Assembly: GCA_036397635.1 (NCBI GenBank)
Contig: DASWIP010000068.1
Location: 1-55,718 of the forward strand
From: DASWIP01 sp036397635
GTDB lineage: Bacteria; Actinomycetota; AC-67
Reading direction: 5' to 3'
Length of the DNA: 55,718 nt
Shown here piece by piece: positions 25,471 to 34,045 of the stretch (positions are counted from its first letter, which is position 1; every line of letters begins with the position of its first letter). The notes beneath the pieces were generated by a model, which searched no databases, was not told where the DNA came from, and saw only the letters and a list, made by a program, of their open reading frames with translations. Position numbers and translations under genes: made by a program.

Positions 25471-26187
25471 TCACACTAACGCGCGTCGCACGCGCAACCG
25501 GCGCCGCGCAGGATCCAGGCTCAGCAGCATCACCAGCGCGAGCAGCGCGCAGGCAGCCGCCGTCCAATCGCGCCCCGAATCGATCCAGCGTTCCCCGCCG
25601 GGGGTGGTGAGCATCGCCCATCGTCCCGGGAGCCGCGCCAGCAACATGATGATCGCCAGGAGCCCCGGTGCACCGGCGACACCTCCCCGGTCTTCACCCG
25701 CCACGCGTCCGGCGACGATCGCGATCGCGATCGTCGCGAGCACGAAGGCCACCAGCTCGGTGCTGAAGCGCAGCATCGGGAAGTCGAAGCCATCGACCGA
25801 GCCGCCCCAAAGCGCGCGCGGTGTCCCCGCGAGGTACCAGACCGAAGCCAGCCATGAGATCACGATGACCCCGGCACCGAATGCGAGACGCAACACGCGA
25901 CGGAACGACAGCGGCGACGGTGAATGTCCGGTCAGGCTCGTCGCCGGATCGTCCACGAGCATCGCGGCGCCGGCCGCGATGAACACGATGGTCAGGCGCG
26001 TCGCCGTCAGCAGGTCGTATCCGTCGCCGCTGTTCTTCATGAACGTGACGATCACCATCGCGAGAGCCGTGGACAAGACGATCGCCGGCCACCGCATCCC
26101 GCGCGCCAGCGCGCGCATCGCCGGCGGTGTCAGGCGAGCCCGCACGCGCAGGCGAGCGACCGGGTCGGTTCGTGCGATCGGTTCCAC
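25471..26187 (-). CDS. Membrane protein, ABC permease-like
   Basis: A 238-residue protein with about six predicted helices (e.g. WPAIVLSTALAMVIVTFM, LTIVFIAAGAAMLV, VLRLAFGAGVIVISWLASVWYL shortened here). VDDPATSLTGHSPSPLSFRR is found in ABC-2-type permeases of actinobacteria. It is the fourth membrane protein after the ATPase. GTG 26187 has AGGA upstream. Two copies of a 23-bp repeat separate it from the gene before. Role in the transporter is inferred from position. Confidence 0.65.
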   Translation of the reverse strand: MEPIARTDPVARLRVRARLTPPAMRALARGMRWPAIVLSTALAMVIVTFMKNSGDGYDLLTATRLTIVFIAAGAAMLVDDPATSLTGHSPSPLSFRRVLRLAFGAGVIVISWLASVWYLAGTPRALWGGSVDGFDFPMLRFSTELVAFVLATIAIAIVAGRVAGEDRGGVAGAPGLLAIIMLLARLPGRWAMLTTPGGERWIDSGRDWTAAACALLALVMLLSLDPARRRLRVRRALV

Positions 26188-26199
26188 GTCCTGCCTGTC

Positions 26200-26245
26200 G
26201 CGCGCGGCTGCTCGAACGGTTCGCGCGCGGCTGCTCGAACGGTTC
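26200..26245. repeat. Perfect 23-bp tandem duplication
   Basis: Two identical 23-bp units (26200-26222 and 26223-26245), each with GGCTGCTCGAACGG, lie between the stop of one permease gene (26264) and the start of the next (26187). Confidence 0.9.
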
Positions 26246-26263
26246 CGTGCCGACGCCGCGTGC

Positions 26264-27007
26264 TCAGAACCGCGCGACGCCCGCTGCTGCGGTCAGCAGC
26301 ACCGCGACCGGCAGCGCCAGGCGCGCCGGGCGCACGCCGGCCCGGAGGAAAGCCAAGGCCGCCCCGGTAACGGCCAATCCCGAGAGGAACGCGACCTGCC
26401 AGTTGATCGCGGCCGCGGTGTCTCGGTGCGGGTCGGCGACCGCCGGATCGATCACGATCAACGGGTTCACCCAGACCAAGGGGCTCCAGGTCAGCGTCAG
26501 AGCCAGCAGGACGGCAGCCGGCACCCAGCGATTCAGTCGCCCGAGGCCGACGCCCAGCCACGCCATCCCTAGCACCAGGACGAGAGGCTGAGCGAGGTCG
26601 AACGCGTCCGCGCGCCATCCGACCCCGTCGATGGTCCGAGCCAGGTCCGGCCCGAGCAGGCTCGCCCATAACGACGCCATCATCAGCAGAGCCAGACCGG
26701 GAGCGGCCATGCTCGCGAGCAGCACGGCGGTGATTCGATGTCCCGGCCGCATCGGGAGCGCGTCGTCGGGCCCCTCGATCGCGCCGCGCGCGCCGCGCGA
26801 GCTGATCAGCTGCGCGACGATGAGCGTCGCGGTCGCCAGCGGGAGCGCTGCGTCGCCGGCCAGCACGCCCCGCATGTCGAAGTCGGAGTTGCCGCCACGC
26901 CACGCGATGGTTCCGATGATCACGCCGATGCCCATCCCTGCGAGCAGAAGTGGATGGCGGACGAACCGTCGAGCTTCGACCGCCGCGAGAGCAAGGACCG
27001 CGCTCAT
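26264..27007 (-). CDS. ABC-2-type permease protein
   Basis: A 247-residue membrane protein with six likely helices. The start MSAVLALAAVEARRFVRHP resembles the amphipathic entry helix of ABC-2 permeases (compare LARVEGRRLLRNP and LARAELPRLVRHP in the neighbours). ATG 27007 was chosen because it overlaps the upstream TGA as ATGA; ATG 27013 is also in frame. The three permease genes therefore appear to be diverged copies. Substrate unknown. Confidence 0.75.
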   Translation of the reverse strand: MSAVLALAAVEARRFVRHPLLLAGMGIGVIIGTIAWRGGNSDFDMRGVLAGDAALPLATATLIVAQLISSRGARGAIEGPDDALPMRPGHRITAVLLASMAAPGLALLMMASLWASLLGPDLARTIDGVGWRADAFDLAQPLVLVLGMAWLGVGLGRLNRWVPAAVLLALTLTWSPLVWVNPLIVIDPAVADPHRDTAAAINWQVAFLSGLAVTGAALAFLRAGVRPARLALPVAVLLTAAAGVARF

Positions 27008-28701
27008 CGGCATATCGGCATCGCACCGGGTGCTGCAGCGGCACGGGGCTGCAGCGGCAGGGAAAGGGCGCGCGCGAGCTGCTCGGACGTGGTCGTCGGG
27101 TGCGTGAAGAAGGCCCAGCGCGCGCGGATCGCATCGCCGACGTTCGGCCGTTCGAGCAGCGCGAAGGCATACCGCAGATCCGAGGTCGCCCAGATGACGG
27201 CCTGCGGCAGCTCGGTGGTCCACGACGGCGGCGTGATGTCCAGGTGATCGGCTTCGGGGCTGTCCGGTGCGCCGGACGACATGCCGTCGTCGGCGTCGTC
27301 GTTGAAGGCCGCGTCGAAGGTGGACGGCCCGCCGTGCGCGACCCCGGTCAACCACAGCGCGACGACGGCGCGCGCCCGGCCGCCGGCGAAGCACGGTGTC
27401 GGGATGGCGTCGCCAACCCGCACGCCCGTGAAGCGATCGTCGACCGGCTCGTCACCCTCGAAGTCCTCGGCGACCACCGGGCGCGTGGTCTGCTCGAGCG
27501 GCAGGCCGACCGCCCACGACGCTGCTCGGGCCGACATCGCGATCGAGGTCATCGGGCCGGCGGACCACCCGAAGTCGGGGTGCAGCGCGCCATCGCGCCG
27601 CCACGAACCGTCCAGCACGCGCGCAGGCAGACGGTCACGCACGGCGCGTGGGATGGTCTCGAACATCGCCTGCGACGGGAGTTGCTCCACGAGAAGCGAC
27701 CGCGCGCGAACCGCCGCAGGTGCCTCGGCGAGGACCGGCACGATCGCGGCCGACCATGTCTCGAGCAGCTGCTCGTACCCGGGGTAGACGCACAGGCGCG
27801 CGCCGGCTTCGTCGATGCACCGATGATCCGGATCGGTGAGCCACGCGACCGCGGTGGCAAGTTCGCGTTCGGACGGCGGCCGGCTGTGCTCCCAGCCGGT
27901 CGCGCCGGCGAGCAGCGCGGCGCTGACGGCCACCGCGATCGTGCCCCGTCCGCGCGCGCGCCGCAACACTGCGATCGCGCCGATGAGGACCGCCAGCGCC
28001 AGCAGGTAGACCAGGTGCGCGCCCGTCGGACGCGGCCACGCCTCGGGCGGCAAGCCATCGTTCGTACCCGGCCACGGCGCCAGCCACTCGAAGCGGTACG
28101 CGTGGCCGTCCATGGAGTTGAGCTGGCCGGTCACCATCGCGATCACCACGATGCCGGGCAGGGCGGCGAGCGGACTCGGGATCAGGCGCGCGAGCATCAC
28201 GCCGGTCGCAGCGGCACCGAGGATCAACACCGGCCCCATCAACGCCTCCAGCGGATCAGGCCACCCGATCGCCCCGCCGGCGCGCTGGATGATCACCCAT
28301 GCGACCAGCAGCACGACACCTGCGATGAAGGCGTGGACACCGGCGAGCGCGTGCGCGGTGGTGCGCGTCGCATCCGAGGCGCCGGTCACCCCGAAGAGCT
28401 CCTCGCATCCGGTCCGTCGCGCGCGCAGCGTCGCGAGGTTCGTCGCGAGCAGCACGCCGGCGCAGATGGGGAAAAAGACCAGGCCGATCCAGTAGGCCTG
28501 GTTCAGGTCGGTGACCTCACCGTCGGTGAACCTCAGCGCCAGGATCGTCAGCGCACCGAACGCTACGAACGCAGGGTTCCGCAACAGCCGCCTGCCTTCG
28601 ACGCGCGCAAGGGCGAGGACCGCGCGCGCGCCGTCGGTCGACCGCGGTCCGTCCGGTCCCCGCGGCGGGCGAGCAGCGCGCGCGCGCTCCATCACGCGCA
28701 T
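27004..28701 (-). CDS. ABC permease with large C-terminal domain
   Basis: A 565-residue protein. About 270 N-terminal residues hold six to seven membrane helices of ABC-2 type, after the amphipathic LARVEGRRLLRNPAFVAFG. The remaining 290 residues have no helix and probably face outside; they contain HRCIDEAGARLCVYPGYE, a Cys pair region seen in related actinobacterial permeases. A long exposed domain suggests substrate capture or peptidase-like help in export. It is coupled to the next permease by ATGA and lies 19 bases after the previous one. Confidence 0.72.
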   Translation of the reverse strand: MRVMERARAARPPRGPDGPRSTDGARAVLALARVEGRRLLRNPAFVAFGALTILALRFTDGEVTDLNQAYWIGLVFFPICAGVLLATNLATLRARRTGCEELFGVTGASDATRTTAHALAGVHAFIAGVVLLVAWVIIQRAGGAIGWPDPLEALMGPVLILGAAATGVMLARLIPSPLAALPGIVVIAMVTGQLNSMDGHAYRFEWLAPWPGTNDGLPPEAWPRPTGAHLVYLLALAVLIGAIAVLRRARGRGTIAVAVSAALLAGATGWEHSRPPSERELATAVAWLTDPDHRCIDEAGARLCVYPGYEQLLETWSAAIVPVLAEAPAAVRARSLLVEQLPSQAMFETIPRAVRDRLPARVLDGSWRRDGALHPDFGWSAGPMTSIAMSARAASWAVGLPLEQTTRPVVAEDFEGDEPVDDRFTGVRVGDAIPTPCFAGGRARAVVALWLTGVAHGGPSTFDAAFNDDADDGMSSGAPDSPEADHLDITPPSWTTELPQAVIWATSDLRYAFALLERPNVGDAIRARWAFFTHPTTTSEQLARALSLPLQPRAAAAPGAMPICR

Positions 28702-28720
28702 CGGCCTGCTCCGCCTCGGG

Positions 28721-29497
28721 TCACTGCAGGATGCCTCCGGCGATCGCCAGCGCGAGCCCTGTCACACCGACCAGCGCAGTGACCGCGTCCCGGCGATGCT
28801 TCAACAGCGCTGCCGTCGACGCGAGCAGCGCGACGCCGCTCCCGTACGCCAGGTGCCAGGCCAGCGCCGGGATGGGCTCCGAGCTGTCCCACGCCACAGG
28901 ATGGAAGCTCGTGTCCGCACCCTGCCAGATGACGAACAGGATCAACATGGCGGTGATCCAATGCGGCAGCCACGATCCGGCCGCCAGCGCGAACGCGCAA
29001 ACCGCCGCCGCCATGACTGCGGACTGGGCCAGCACCAGCATGCTCTCGCCGGCCACACCGCCGGAGAACATGCTCGCCTTGTTCGCGCCGAGCACCTCCG
29101 CGAACGCACCGCCGAGGATGCCGACCGCCACGACCGTCGCGGCCGGTACGAGGACCAGCATCGTCGCCGAGGATTGAACGACCGCCTGGCCGCCGCCGGT
29201 CGCATCTTCGATCTCGCGGGTTTCGTTGCGTGTGCTCCTGCTCCCGAGCAGCGCGAAGGCCACCGCAAGCGGGGTCGGGAGTATGAACAGGCTCCAGGTG
29301 AGCTGATCGATCACCGGATCGCCGGGCTCGGTTCCGGTGGTGACGATGGTAAGTGCCGCGATTGCCAGGCTCAGCAGGAAGGTCGGATGGCGGACGAGGC
29401 GCGGCAGCTCCGCGCGCGCGAGCGACCAGGACACCGCGATGCGAGCCGGGGATGTGGCCTCTCTGGTCACCAGCGCCGGCTCGGTGAGCGCACTCAC
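28721..29497 (-). CDS. ABC-2-type permease protein
   Basis: A 258-residue membrane protein, about six helices, with the entry motif SLARAELPRLVRHPTFLLSL. The GTG start overlaps the ATPase stop (GTGA), so it is coupled to the ATPase gene and is probably its primary membrane partner. Substrate unknown. Confidence 0.78.
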   Translation of the reverse strand: MSALTEPALVTREATSPARIAVSWSLARAELPRLVRHPTFLLSLAIAALTIVTTGTEPGDPVIDQLTWSLFILPTPLAVAFALLGSRSTRNETREIEDATGGGQAVVQSSATMLVLVPAATVVAVGILGGAFAEVLGANKASMFSGGVAGESMLVLAQSAVMAAAVCAFALAAGSWLPHWITAMLILFVIWQGADTSFHPVAWDSSEPIPALAWHLAYGSGVALLASTAALLKHRRDAVTALVGVTGLALAIAGGILQ

Positions 29498-30357
29498 GCA
29501 GCTTCACCCATGGCCTGCTCGCCGCACAGCAGCAGGTATGCATCCTCGATCGTGGGTTCGACCATCTCGGCGCCCGCTGGTGCGTCACCGATGTGGCGAT
29601 GGCGGCCTTCGCCGGTGCGCCAGGACAATCGCGCGCGCGGGTCGCGCTGTTCGGCGATCCAGACGCTGCCGCGCGCGGTCTCGGCGAAGTCGCGCGGCGT
29701 CCCGTCGAACAACACACGCCCCTCGTCGATCACCACAACGCGCTCGCACAGCGCGGCGACGTCTTCGGTCTGGTGCGTGGACAGGATCACGGTCTGGCGT
29801 TCCGCGATGCTCGAGACGATCTCGCGGAACCGCAGCCGCTGTTCGGGATCCAGGCCCGCGGTCGGCTCGTCCAGCACGAGCAGCTCGGGGTCCCCCAGCA
29901 ACGCCTGCGCGAGGGCGACCCGTCGTCGCATGCCACCCGACAGCGCCTTGATCTTCTTCTTCATAACGTCGCCTAGTCCGACGGTGGACAGCACGCGACG
30001 CACATCGTCGTGGCGTGCGCGGCGGTCGGTCATCTCTTTCAGGATCGCGATGTAGTCCACGAATTCGAACGCGGTGAAGTTCCGGTGGAAGCCCGGCTCT
30101 TGCGGCATGTAGCCGAGGCGGCGGCGGATGGCGAGGCGCTGCTCGCTGCTGCCGGGATCGCGGCCGAGCACCCGCAGTTCGCCGCCGTCGGGCGCGAGCA
30201 CGGTCGCGAGCATCCGTAGCAGCGTGGTCTTGCCGGCGCCGTTCGGTCCGAGCAGCCCGGTGATGCCGGTGCCGGCGTCGAAGGTGACGCCTTGCAGGGC
30301 GCGCGTGCGTCCGAAGCTCTTCTCGATCCCGATGATCTCGATCGTCGGTTCCATCAT
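29494..30357 (-). CDS. ABC transporter ATP-binding protein
   Basis: A 287-residue ATPase of the drug/antibiotic (CcmA/NatA-like) exporter class. Walker A GPNGAGKT (37-44), Q-loop YMPQEP (about 83-88), signature LSGGM (139-143), Walker B LLVLDEP (159-165) and H-loop STHQTED (about 192-198). A C-terminal extension of about 70 residues follows. It should drive the four permease-type proteins encoded next. The start has AGGAGAGGA within two 11-bp direct repeats. It lies downstream of a sigma/anti-sigma pair. Confidence 0.9.
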   Translation of the reverse strand: MMEPTIEIIGIEKSFGRTRALQGVTFDAGTGITGLLGPNGAGKTTLLRMLATVLAPDGGELRVLGRDPGSSEQRLAIRRRLGYMPQEPGFHRNFTAFEFVDYIAILKEMTDRRARHDDVRRVLSTVGLGDVMKKKIKALSGGMRRRVALAQALLGDPELLVLDEPTAGLDPEQRLRFREIVSSIAERQTVILSTHQTEDVAALCERVVVIDEGRVLFDGTPRDFAETARGSVWIAEQRDPRARLSWRTGEGRHRHIGDAPAGAEMVEPTIEDAYLLLCGEQAMGEAA

Positions 30358-30359
30358 GG

Positions 30360-30381
30360 TCCTCTCCTAGTCCTCTCCTAG
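30360..30381. repeat. 11-bp direct repeat over the ribosome site
   Basis: TCCTCTCCTAG occurs twice in tandem (30360-30370, 30371-30381) directly before the ATPase start; on the coding strand each copy contains AGGAGAGGA, so the ribosome site is duplicated. Confidence 0.75.
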
Positions 30382-30422
30382 TCCTCTTCATCCGCGCCGT
30401 TGCCGGTGGGTCGTTCTCGATG

Positions 30423-30454
30423 TTGTCGTCTGCCGGGTTGTCGTCCTCTGCCGG
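30423..30454. repeat. Near-tandem repeat after the anti-sigma gene
   Basis: TTGTCGTCTGCCGG (30423-30436) recurs as TTGTCGTCCTCTGCCGG (30438-30454), 28 to 59 bases past the anti-sigma stop codon. Confidence 0.6.
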
Positions 30455-30481
30455 CCAAGCGGTTCCCGCGGGCCGCTGCAT

Positions 30482-31312
30482 CTACGTGCGTTCCCGTTCG
30501 AACGCCTCACGGCGGAACGCCACGACCGTCACGGCCACCACGGCGACGGCGAAGGACACCATCTGCCCTTCCGAGCCGAACGAAGCCAGCGGCGCGTCCG
30601 CGATCCGTTCGATGGTCGCGACCGCCGCGACCCAGATGCCGCCGAGCGTGCCTGCCGCGGTCACCGGATGGAGCCGCGTCGATAGCGCCAACGATGTCGC
30701 AGTCAGGGCCAGAGCGGGCAGGAGCCACGCGGCGGCCGCCCAGCCGGGACCGGGCAGCGGGAACGCGGCCGCTCCGATCAGGATGAACGAGCTGCCGAGT
30801 ACCGCCACCGCCCGCACCAGCAGCAGGCGGAACCCGCTCATCGGCGCGGCGAGACCGATTTCGTGGGTCGGATCAACCCCCGGCCCGAACGCGGTCGCCA
30901 CGCCCGCCAAGGGAACGAGGGGAGCCACGAGCAGGAAGATCAGGGGCTCGGCCCCAGGTGCGATACCGCGGTTCGCGAAGGCAGCTAAGACCGCGAATGC
31001 AAGCGTCGCTGCGATCGCCAGCAGCCACGAGAGCTGCAGCGAGGCGGTCGCACCGATCAGCCGGGCCAGGTGCTCGGACACGCCGAGGGACCGCAGCAGG
31101 CGCTCGGCCGCGCGCGGGCGCGGCCGGTCGATCGTGTCGACGACCTCGGCCCACACCGTCTCCAGCCGATCGACCTGCATCACGCGCGCACAGGTCTCCC
31201 GGCACTGCGGGCACGCCAGCAGGTGCGCCTCGAGCGAGAAGGCGCGCGCGTCGTCGATGTCGCCGCTCGCGTACGCGGTGATCGTGTCGGTGTCCGCGTG
31301 CCAGGTCGTCAT
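30482..31312 (-). CDS. Anti-sigma factor with zinc motif, membrane-bound
   Basis: A 276-residue protein. The N-terminal domain has the ZAS motif HLLACPQC (His30-x3-Cys34-x2-Cys37), which binds zinc and the cognate ECF sigma factor. About six hydrophobic helices follow (from 95), more than the single helix of most anti-sigma factors. It should hold the sigma factor at the membrane until a signal arrives. Its ATG overlaps the sigma gene stop (ATGA), the classic pairing. Confidence 0.87.
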   Translation of the reverse strand: MTTWHADTDTITAYASGDIDDARAFSLEAHLLACPQCRETCARVMQVDRLETVWAEVVDTIDRPRPRAAERLLRSLGVSEHLARLIGATASLQLSWLLAIAATLAFAVLAAFANRGIAPGAEPLIFLLVAPLVPLAGVATAFGPGVDPTHEIGLAAPMSGFRLLLVRAVAVLGSSFILIGAAAFPLPGPGWAAAAWLLPALALTATSLALSTRLHPVTAAGTLGGIWVAAVATIERIADAPLASFGSEGQMVSFAVAVVAVTVVAFRREAFERERT

Positions 31313-31881
31313 GGCGAAGCCAGCTCCTCTCGCAACTGTATGCGCGCCCGCATCGCGCGCGTCTTGACGGTGCCGGGCGGGATCCCCAGCAGGCGCCCGG
31401 CTTCGGCCGTGGTCAACCCGTCGAGCACCGTCGCCTGTAGCACCGCGCGCAGCTCCGGCGACAGGCGGTTCAGCGCGCCGGCTAGGTCCCCGTGTTCCAC
31501 CCCGAGCAGCGCCTGCTCCTCCGCGCTCGTCACCGTGCTGTGTCGAGTGCGCCTCAGGGCTTCGACCGGGTTACGGCCGACCGAGGCGATCCGCTCGCGC
31601 GCGGATGTGCGCCGGAGCGCGTCGATCATGCGCCGGATCGCGATCCCCCAGATCCAGGCGCCCACCTCGCCCTGACCCCGGAAGGCTCCGGGCTTGCGCC
31701 ACACGGCGAGGAAGGTGTCCTGCAGGACCTCGTCGACGGCCCCTCGGTCGACGCTGCGGCGCGAGAGCCGCATCAGCAACCACGGGGCATGACGGTCGTA
31801 GAGAACCCGCAGTGCGCCGCGGTCGCCGTTTGCCATGGCGGCGAGCAGCTCGTCGTCGCTGCGTCCGTCTGTTTCGCGCAC
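31309..31881 (-). CDS. ECF-type RNA polymerase sigma factor
   Basis: A 190-residue sigma-70 family protein. Region 2 contains DRHAPWLLMRLSRR and VLQDTFLAVWRKPGAF; region 4 contains LSPELRAVLQATVLDGLTT and IPPGTVKTRAMRARIQLRE. GTG 31881 is 8 bases from GGGAG; GTG 31887 is an alternative only 2 bases away. It is coupled to the anti-sigma gene by ATGA. A GATAAT box lies about 70 bases upstream. It should control its own operon, including the ABC genes and perhaps sodC. Confidence 0.9.
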   Translation of the reverse strand: MRETDGRSDDELLAAMANGDRGALRVLYDRHAPWLLMRLSRRSVDRGAVDEVLQDTFLAVWRKPGAFRGQGEVGAWIWGIAIRRMIDALRRTSARERIASVGRNPVEALRRTRHSTVTSAEEQALLGVEHGDLAGALNRLSPELRAVLQATVLDGLTTAEAGRLLGIPPGTVKTRAMRARIQLREELASP

Positions 31882-31994
31882 GCTCACATCTCCCTGTCGC
31901 GTGCCGTGGGCGATCCGGTTCTCCCCGGGGGCGGGGCCGACTGCCCGGTTGATTATCGCCCGCGCCGGGGGCCGGCGCACCGGTCAAGACGGCG

Positions 31995-32021
31995 GCGGCG
32001 CCGCCCGAAGGGCGGCGCCGC
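31995..32021 (-). terminator. Hairpin terminator after the 32040 gene
   Basis: GCGGCGCCGCCC (31995-32006) pairs with GGGCGGCGCCGC (32010-32021), 12 bp with a GAA loop. It is 18 bases beyond the stop codon of the minus-strand gene. T-run weak (GTCTTG). Confidence 0.75.
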
Positions 32022-32039
32022 GAAGGGTTCCCGAGCAGC

Positions 32040-32708
32040 TCAGCAGACGCTGACGGTCTCGGAGACGAACATCAGATCCATCGGGAACGCCCCGTAGGTA
32101 AAGAACGCCGACGGTGCGACGCTGATCGACTCGCCTCCTTCGCCGAACAGGTTCGTCCCGGGCGCGACCGAGCAGCCGCCGAGCAGCTCGAGCGGAACCG
32201 GGATCGTGATGGTGCCGTTGCTCGGGTCGAAGGTCGCGTGCACCAGCGCCAGCTCCTGACACAGCGTCACGGTGCCGGTCGTCACGCAGTCGCCGCGGAC
32301 CGCGAACGGTCCCTCACCCGGGTCACGCGGCGGCGGGCACGTACCGGCGGTCGGGTCGCAGGCGCCGCGGCTGTAGTTGGTGTACTTGCCATCCAGCTCG
32401 AGGTCGGCGCCGTCCACCTTCACGTTCCATGTGTATCGAGCGATCTCCGGCGCTCCGCCGTTCTCGGGCAGCTTGCTCACGCCGATGATGAAGTTGACGT
32501 TGTCGCCGGCGGCCTCGATCGAGGCGCTCACCAGGTCGAAGCCGAGCTCCGGACCGATCTCGGCCAGGATCGGATCCAGATCCGGATCGTTCATCCCGAA
32601 GTCCCCGGTCTCGTCGGAGCCGACCTGGATCGGGTCGGCGTGGGCGCCGAGCGGTGCCAGCATGATCAAGATGCCGAGCAACAGCCCGGCGGAACGGAAC
32701 CGTGCCAT
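32040..32708 (-). CDS. Secreted protein of unknown function
   Basis: A 222-residue protein with a signal peptide (LLLGILIMLAPLGAHA). The mature part starts DPIQVGSDETGDFG and is beta-rich, with cysteines at GACDP, GTCPP, GDCVT, LCQEL and the C-terminal VSVC. The layout is like proteins that estimate exported lipoprotein or calcium-type domains, but no family was recognised. ATG 32708 has AAGGAGGA upstream. It is divergent from the acyl-CoA dehydrogenase genes and ends in a hairpin terminator. Confidence 0.7.
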   Translation of the reverse strand: MARFRSAGLLLGILIMLAPLGAHADPIQVGSDETGDFGMNDPDLDPILAEIGPELGFDLVSASIEAAGDNVNFIIGVSKLPENGGAPEIARYTWNVKVDGADLELDGKYTNYSRGACDPTAGTCPPPRDPGEGPFAVRGDCVTTGTVTLCQELALVHATFDPSNGTITIPVPLELLGGCSVAPGTNLFGEGGESISVAPSAFFTYGAFPMDLMFVSETVSVC

Positions 32709-32805
32709 GTCTGTCCTCCTTGTTCCCATCTCCGGCCTTCCTCTTCGCTGCTCGGGATGCTGCTTCCTGCTCCATCCAGGTTCGTTCGTGCCGGGTCCTC
32801 GGCAC

Positions 32806-32811
32806 TAGGAT
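32806..32811 (+). promoter_or_regulatory. -10 box of a leaderless dehydrogenase mRNA
   Basis: TAGGAT lies 7 bases before ATG 32819, which supports that start over ATG 32810. Confidence 0.4.
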
Positions 32812-32818
32812 GCGCGCC

Positions 32819-34045
32819 ATGGCCGCCGACCCCGAGATCCGCTCGAGCATCTTCACGCCCGAGCATGAGGCGCTGCGCACCAGCGTCCGCGCGTTCGTCG
32901 AGCGGGAGTTGGCGCCGCACGCGCAGGCCTGGGAGGAAGCCGGCGACTTCCCGGACTGGGTGTTCACCAAGCTGGGTGAGCAGGGGTATCTCGGGCTCGC
33001 CTACCCCGAGGAAGTGGGCGGCCAGGGCGGTGACTACATCTCGACGCTGGTGCTGAAGGAGGAGATGGCGCGCGTCGGCTCGGGCGGCGTCGGCATGGCC
33101 GTCGCGGTGCAGACCGACATGGCGACGCCCCCGATCCTGAAGTTCGGCACCGAGGCGCAGAAGCAGGAGTACCTGGTGCCGGCGATCAAAGGCACGAAGA
33201 TCGCGTGTCTCGGGATCAGCGAGCCCAACGCCGGCTCCGACGTGGCGAGCATCGAGACGAGCGCGGTGCGGGACGGTTCCGACTGGGTGATCAACGGCCG
33301 CAAGATCTTCATCACCAACGGTTGCCGCGCGCACTTCTGCACCCTGGTCGCGCGCACCGACCGAGGGTTGATCGATGACGGGGCACAGTCGCAAGGTGGT
33401 ACGGCATCATCGATCAACCCTCGCAAGCCGGCCGGCCACCATGGCTTCTCGCTGTTCCTCGTGCCGACGGACACGCCGGGCTGGCAGGTCGCCCGGCGGC
33501 TCGACAAGCTCGGGATGCACTCCTCGGACACCGCCGAGATCGTGATGGATGACATGCGGCTGCCGGCCGACGCGCTGCTCGGCGTGCAGGGCGAAGGCTT
33601 CCAGCAGATCATGTGGGAGCTACAGGGCGAGCGGCTGGTCGGTGTCGCCGGATCCATCGCCGGGTCGCGATTGCTGCTCGAGCGGTGCAGCGAGTACGCG
33701 AAGGAACGCACCACGTTCGGCAAGCCCATCGGCAAGCATCAGGTGATCGCGCACAAGCTCGCGACCATGGCCACCGAGATCGAGGCCGCGGGCGCGCTGA
33801 TCTACGACGCGGCCTGGCGCTTCGGCAACGGCGAGTACCCCGTGAAGGAGATCTCGATGGCGAAGCTGTACGGGGGGATCGTCGCCGCGCGCGTCGCCAA
33901 CGAGGCGATGCAGATCTTCGGCGGCGCGAGCTACATGATGGAGCTGCCGATCCAGCGCGCGTGGCGCGACACCCGTCTGATCCGCATCGGCGGCGGCACC
34001 GACGAGATCATGCGCGAAATCATCTCGAAGCTGATGGGCCTATGA
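32819..34045 (+). CDS. Acyl-CoA dehydrogenase with palindromic insert
   Basis: A 408-residue flavoprotein. N-terminal IFTPEHEALRTSVRAF, the FAD/substrate motif GISEPNAGSDVASIET, and the C-terminal IGGGTDEIMREII are typical. The usual YEGT-type Glu is Gly here, so the base may be the Glu of GERLVGVAG, as in the isovaleryl/long-chain subfamily. Residues about 182-205 (RGLIDDG to NPRKPAG) form an insert encoded by a 62-bp palindromic element where relatives have none. It should oxidise acyl-CoA thioesters with FAD and pass electrons to ETF. The start was set by the TAGGAT box; it is coupled to the next gene by ATGA. Confidence 0.9.
   Translation: MAADPEIRSSIFTPEHEALRTSVRAFVERELAPHAQAWEEAGDFPDWVFTKLGEQGYLGLAYPEEVGGQGGDYISTLVLKEEMARVGSGGVGMAVAVQTDMATPPILKFGTEAQKQEYLVPAIKGTKIACLGISEPNAGSDVASIETSAVRDGSDWVINGRKIFITNGCRAHFCTLVARTDRGLIDDGAQSQGGTASSINPRKPAGHHGFSLFLVPTDTPGWQVARRLDKLGMHSSDTAEIVMDDMRLPADALLGVQGEGFQQIMWELQGERLVGVAGSIAGSRLLLERCSEYAKERTTFGKPIGKHQVIAHKLATMATEIEAAGALIYDAAWRFGNGEYPVKEISMAKLYGGIVAARVANEAMQIFGGASYMMELPIQRAWRDTRLIRIGGGTDEIMREIISKLMGL
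33362..33423. repeat. Perfect 17-bp inverted repeat inside a gene
   Basis: CGAGGGTTGATCGATGA (33362-33378) is the exact reverse complement of the bases at 33407-33423, with a 28-base spacer. The 62-bp unit is read in frame through the acyl-CoA dehydrogenase. Confidence 0.9.
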
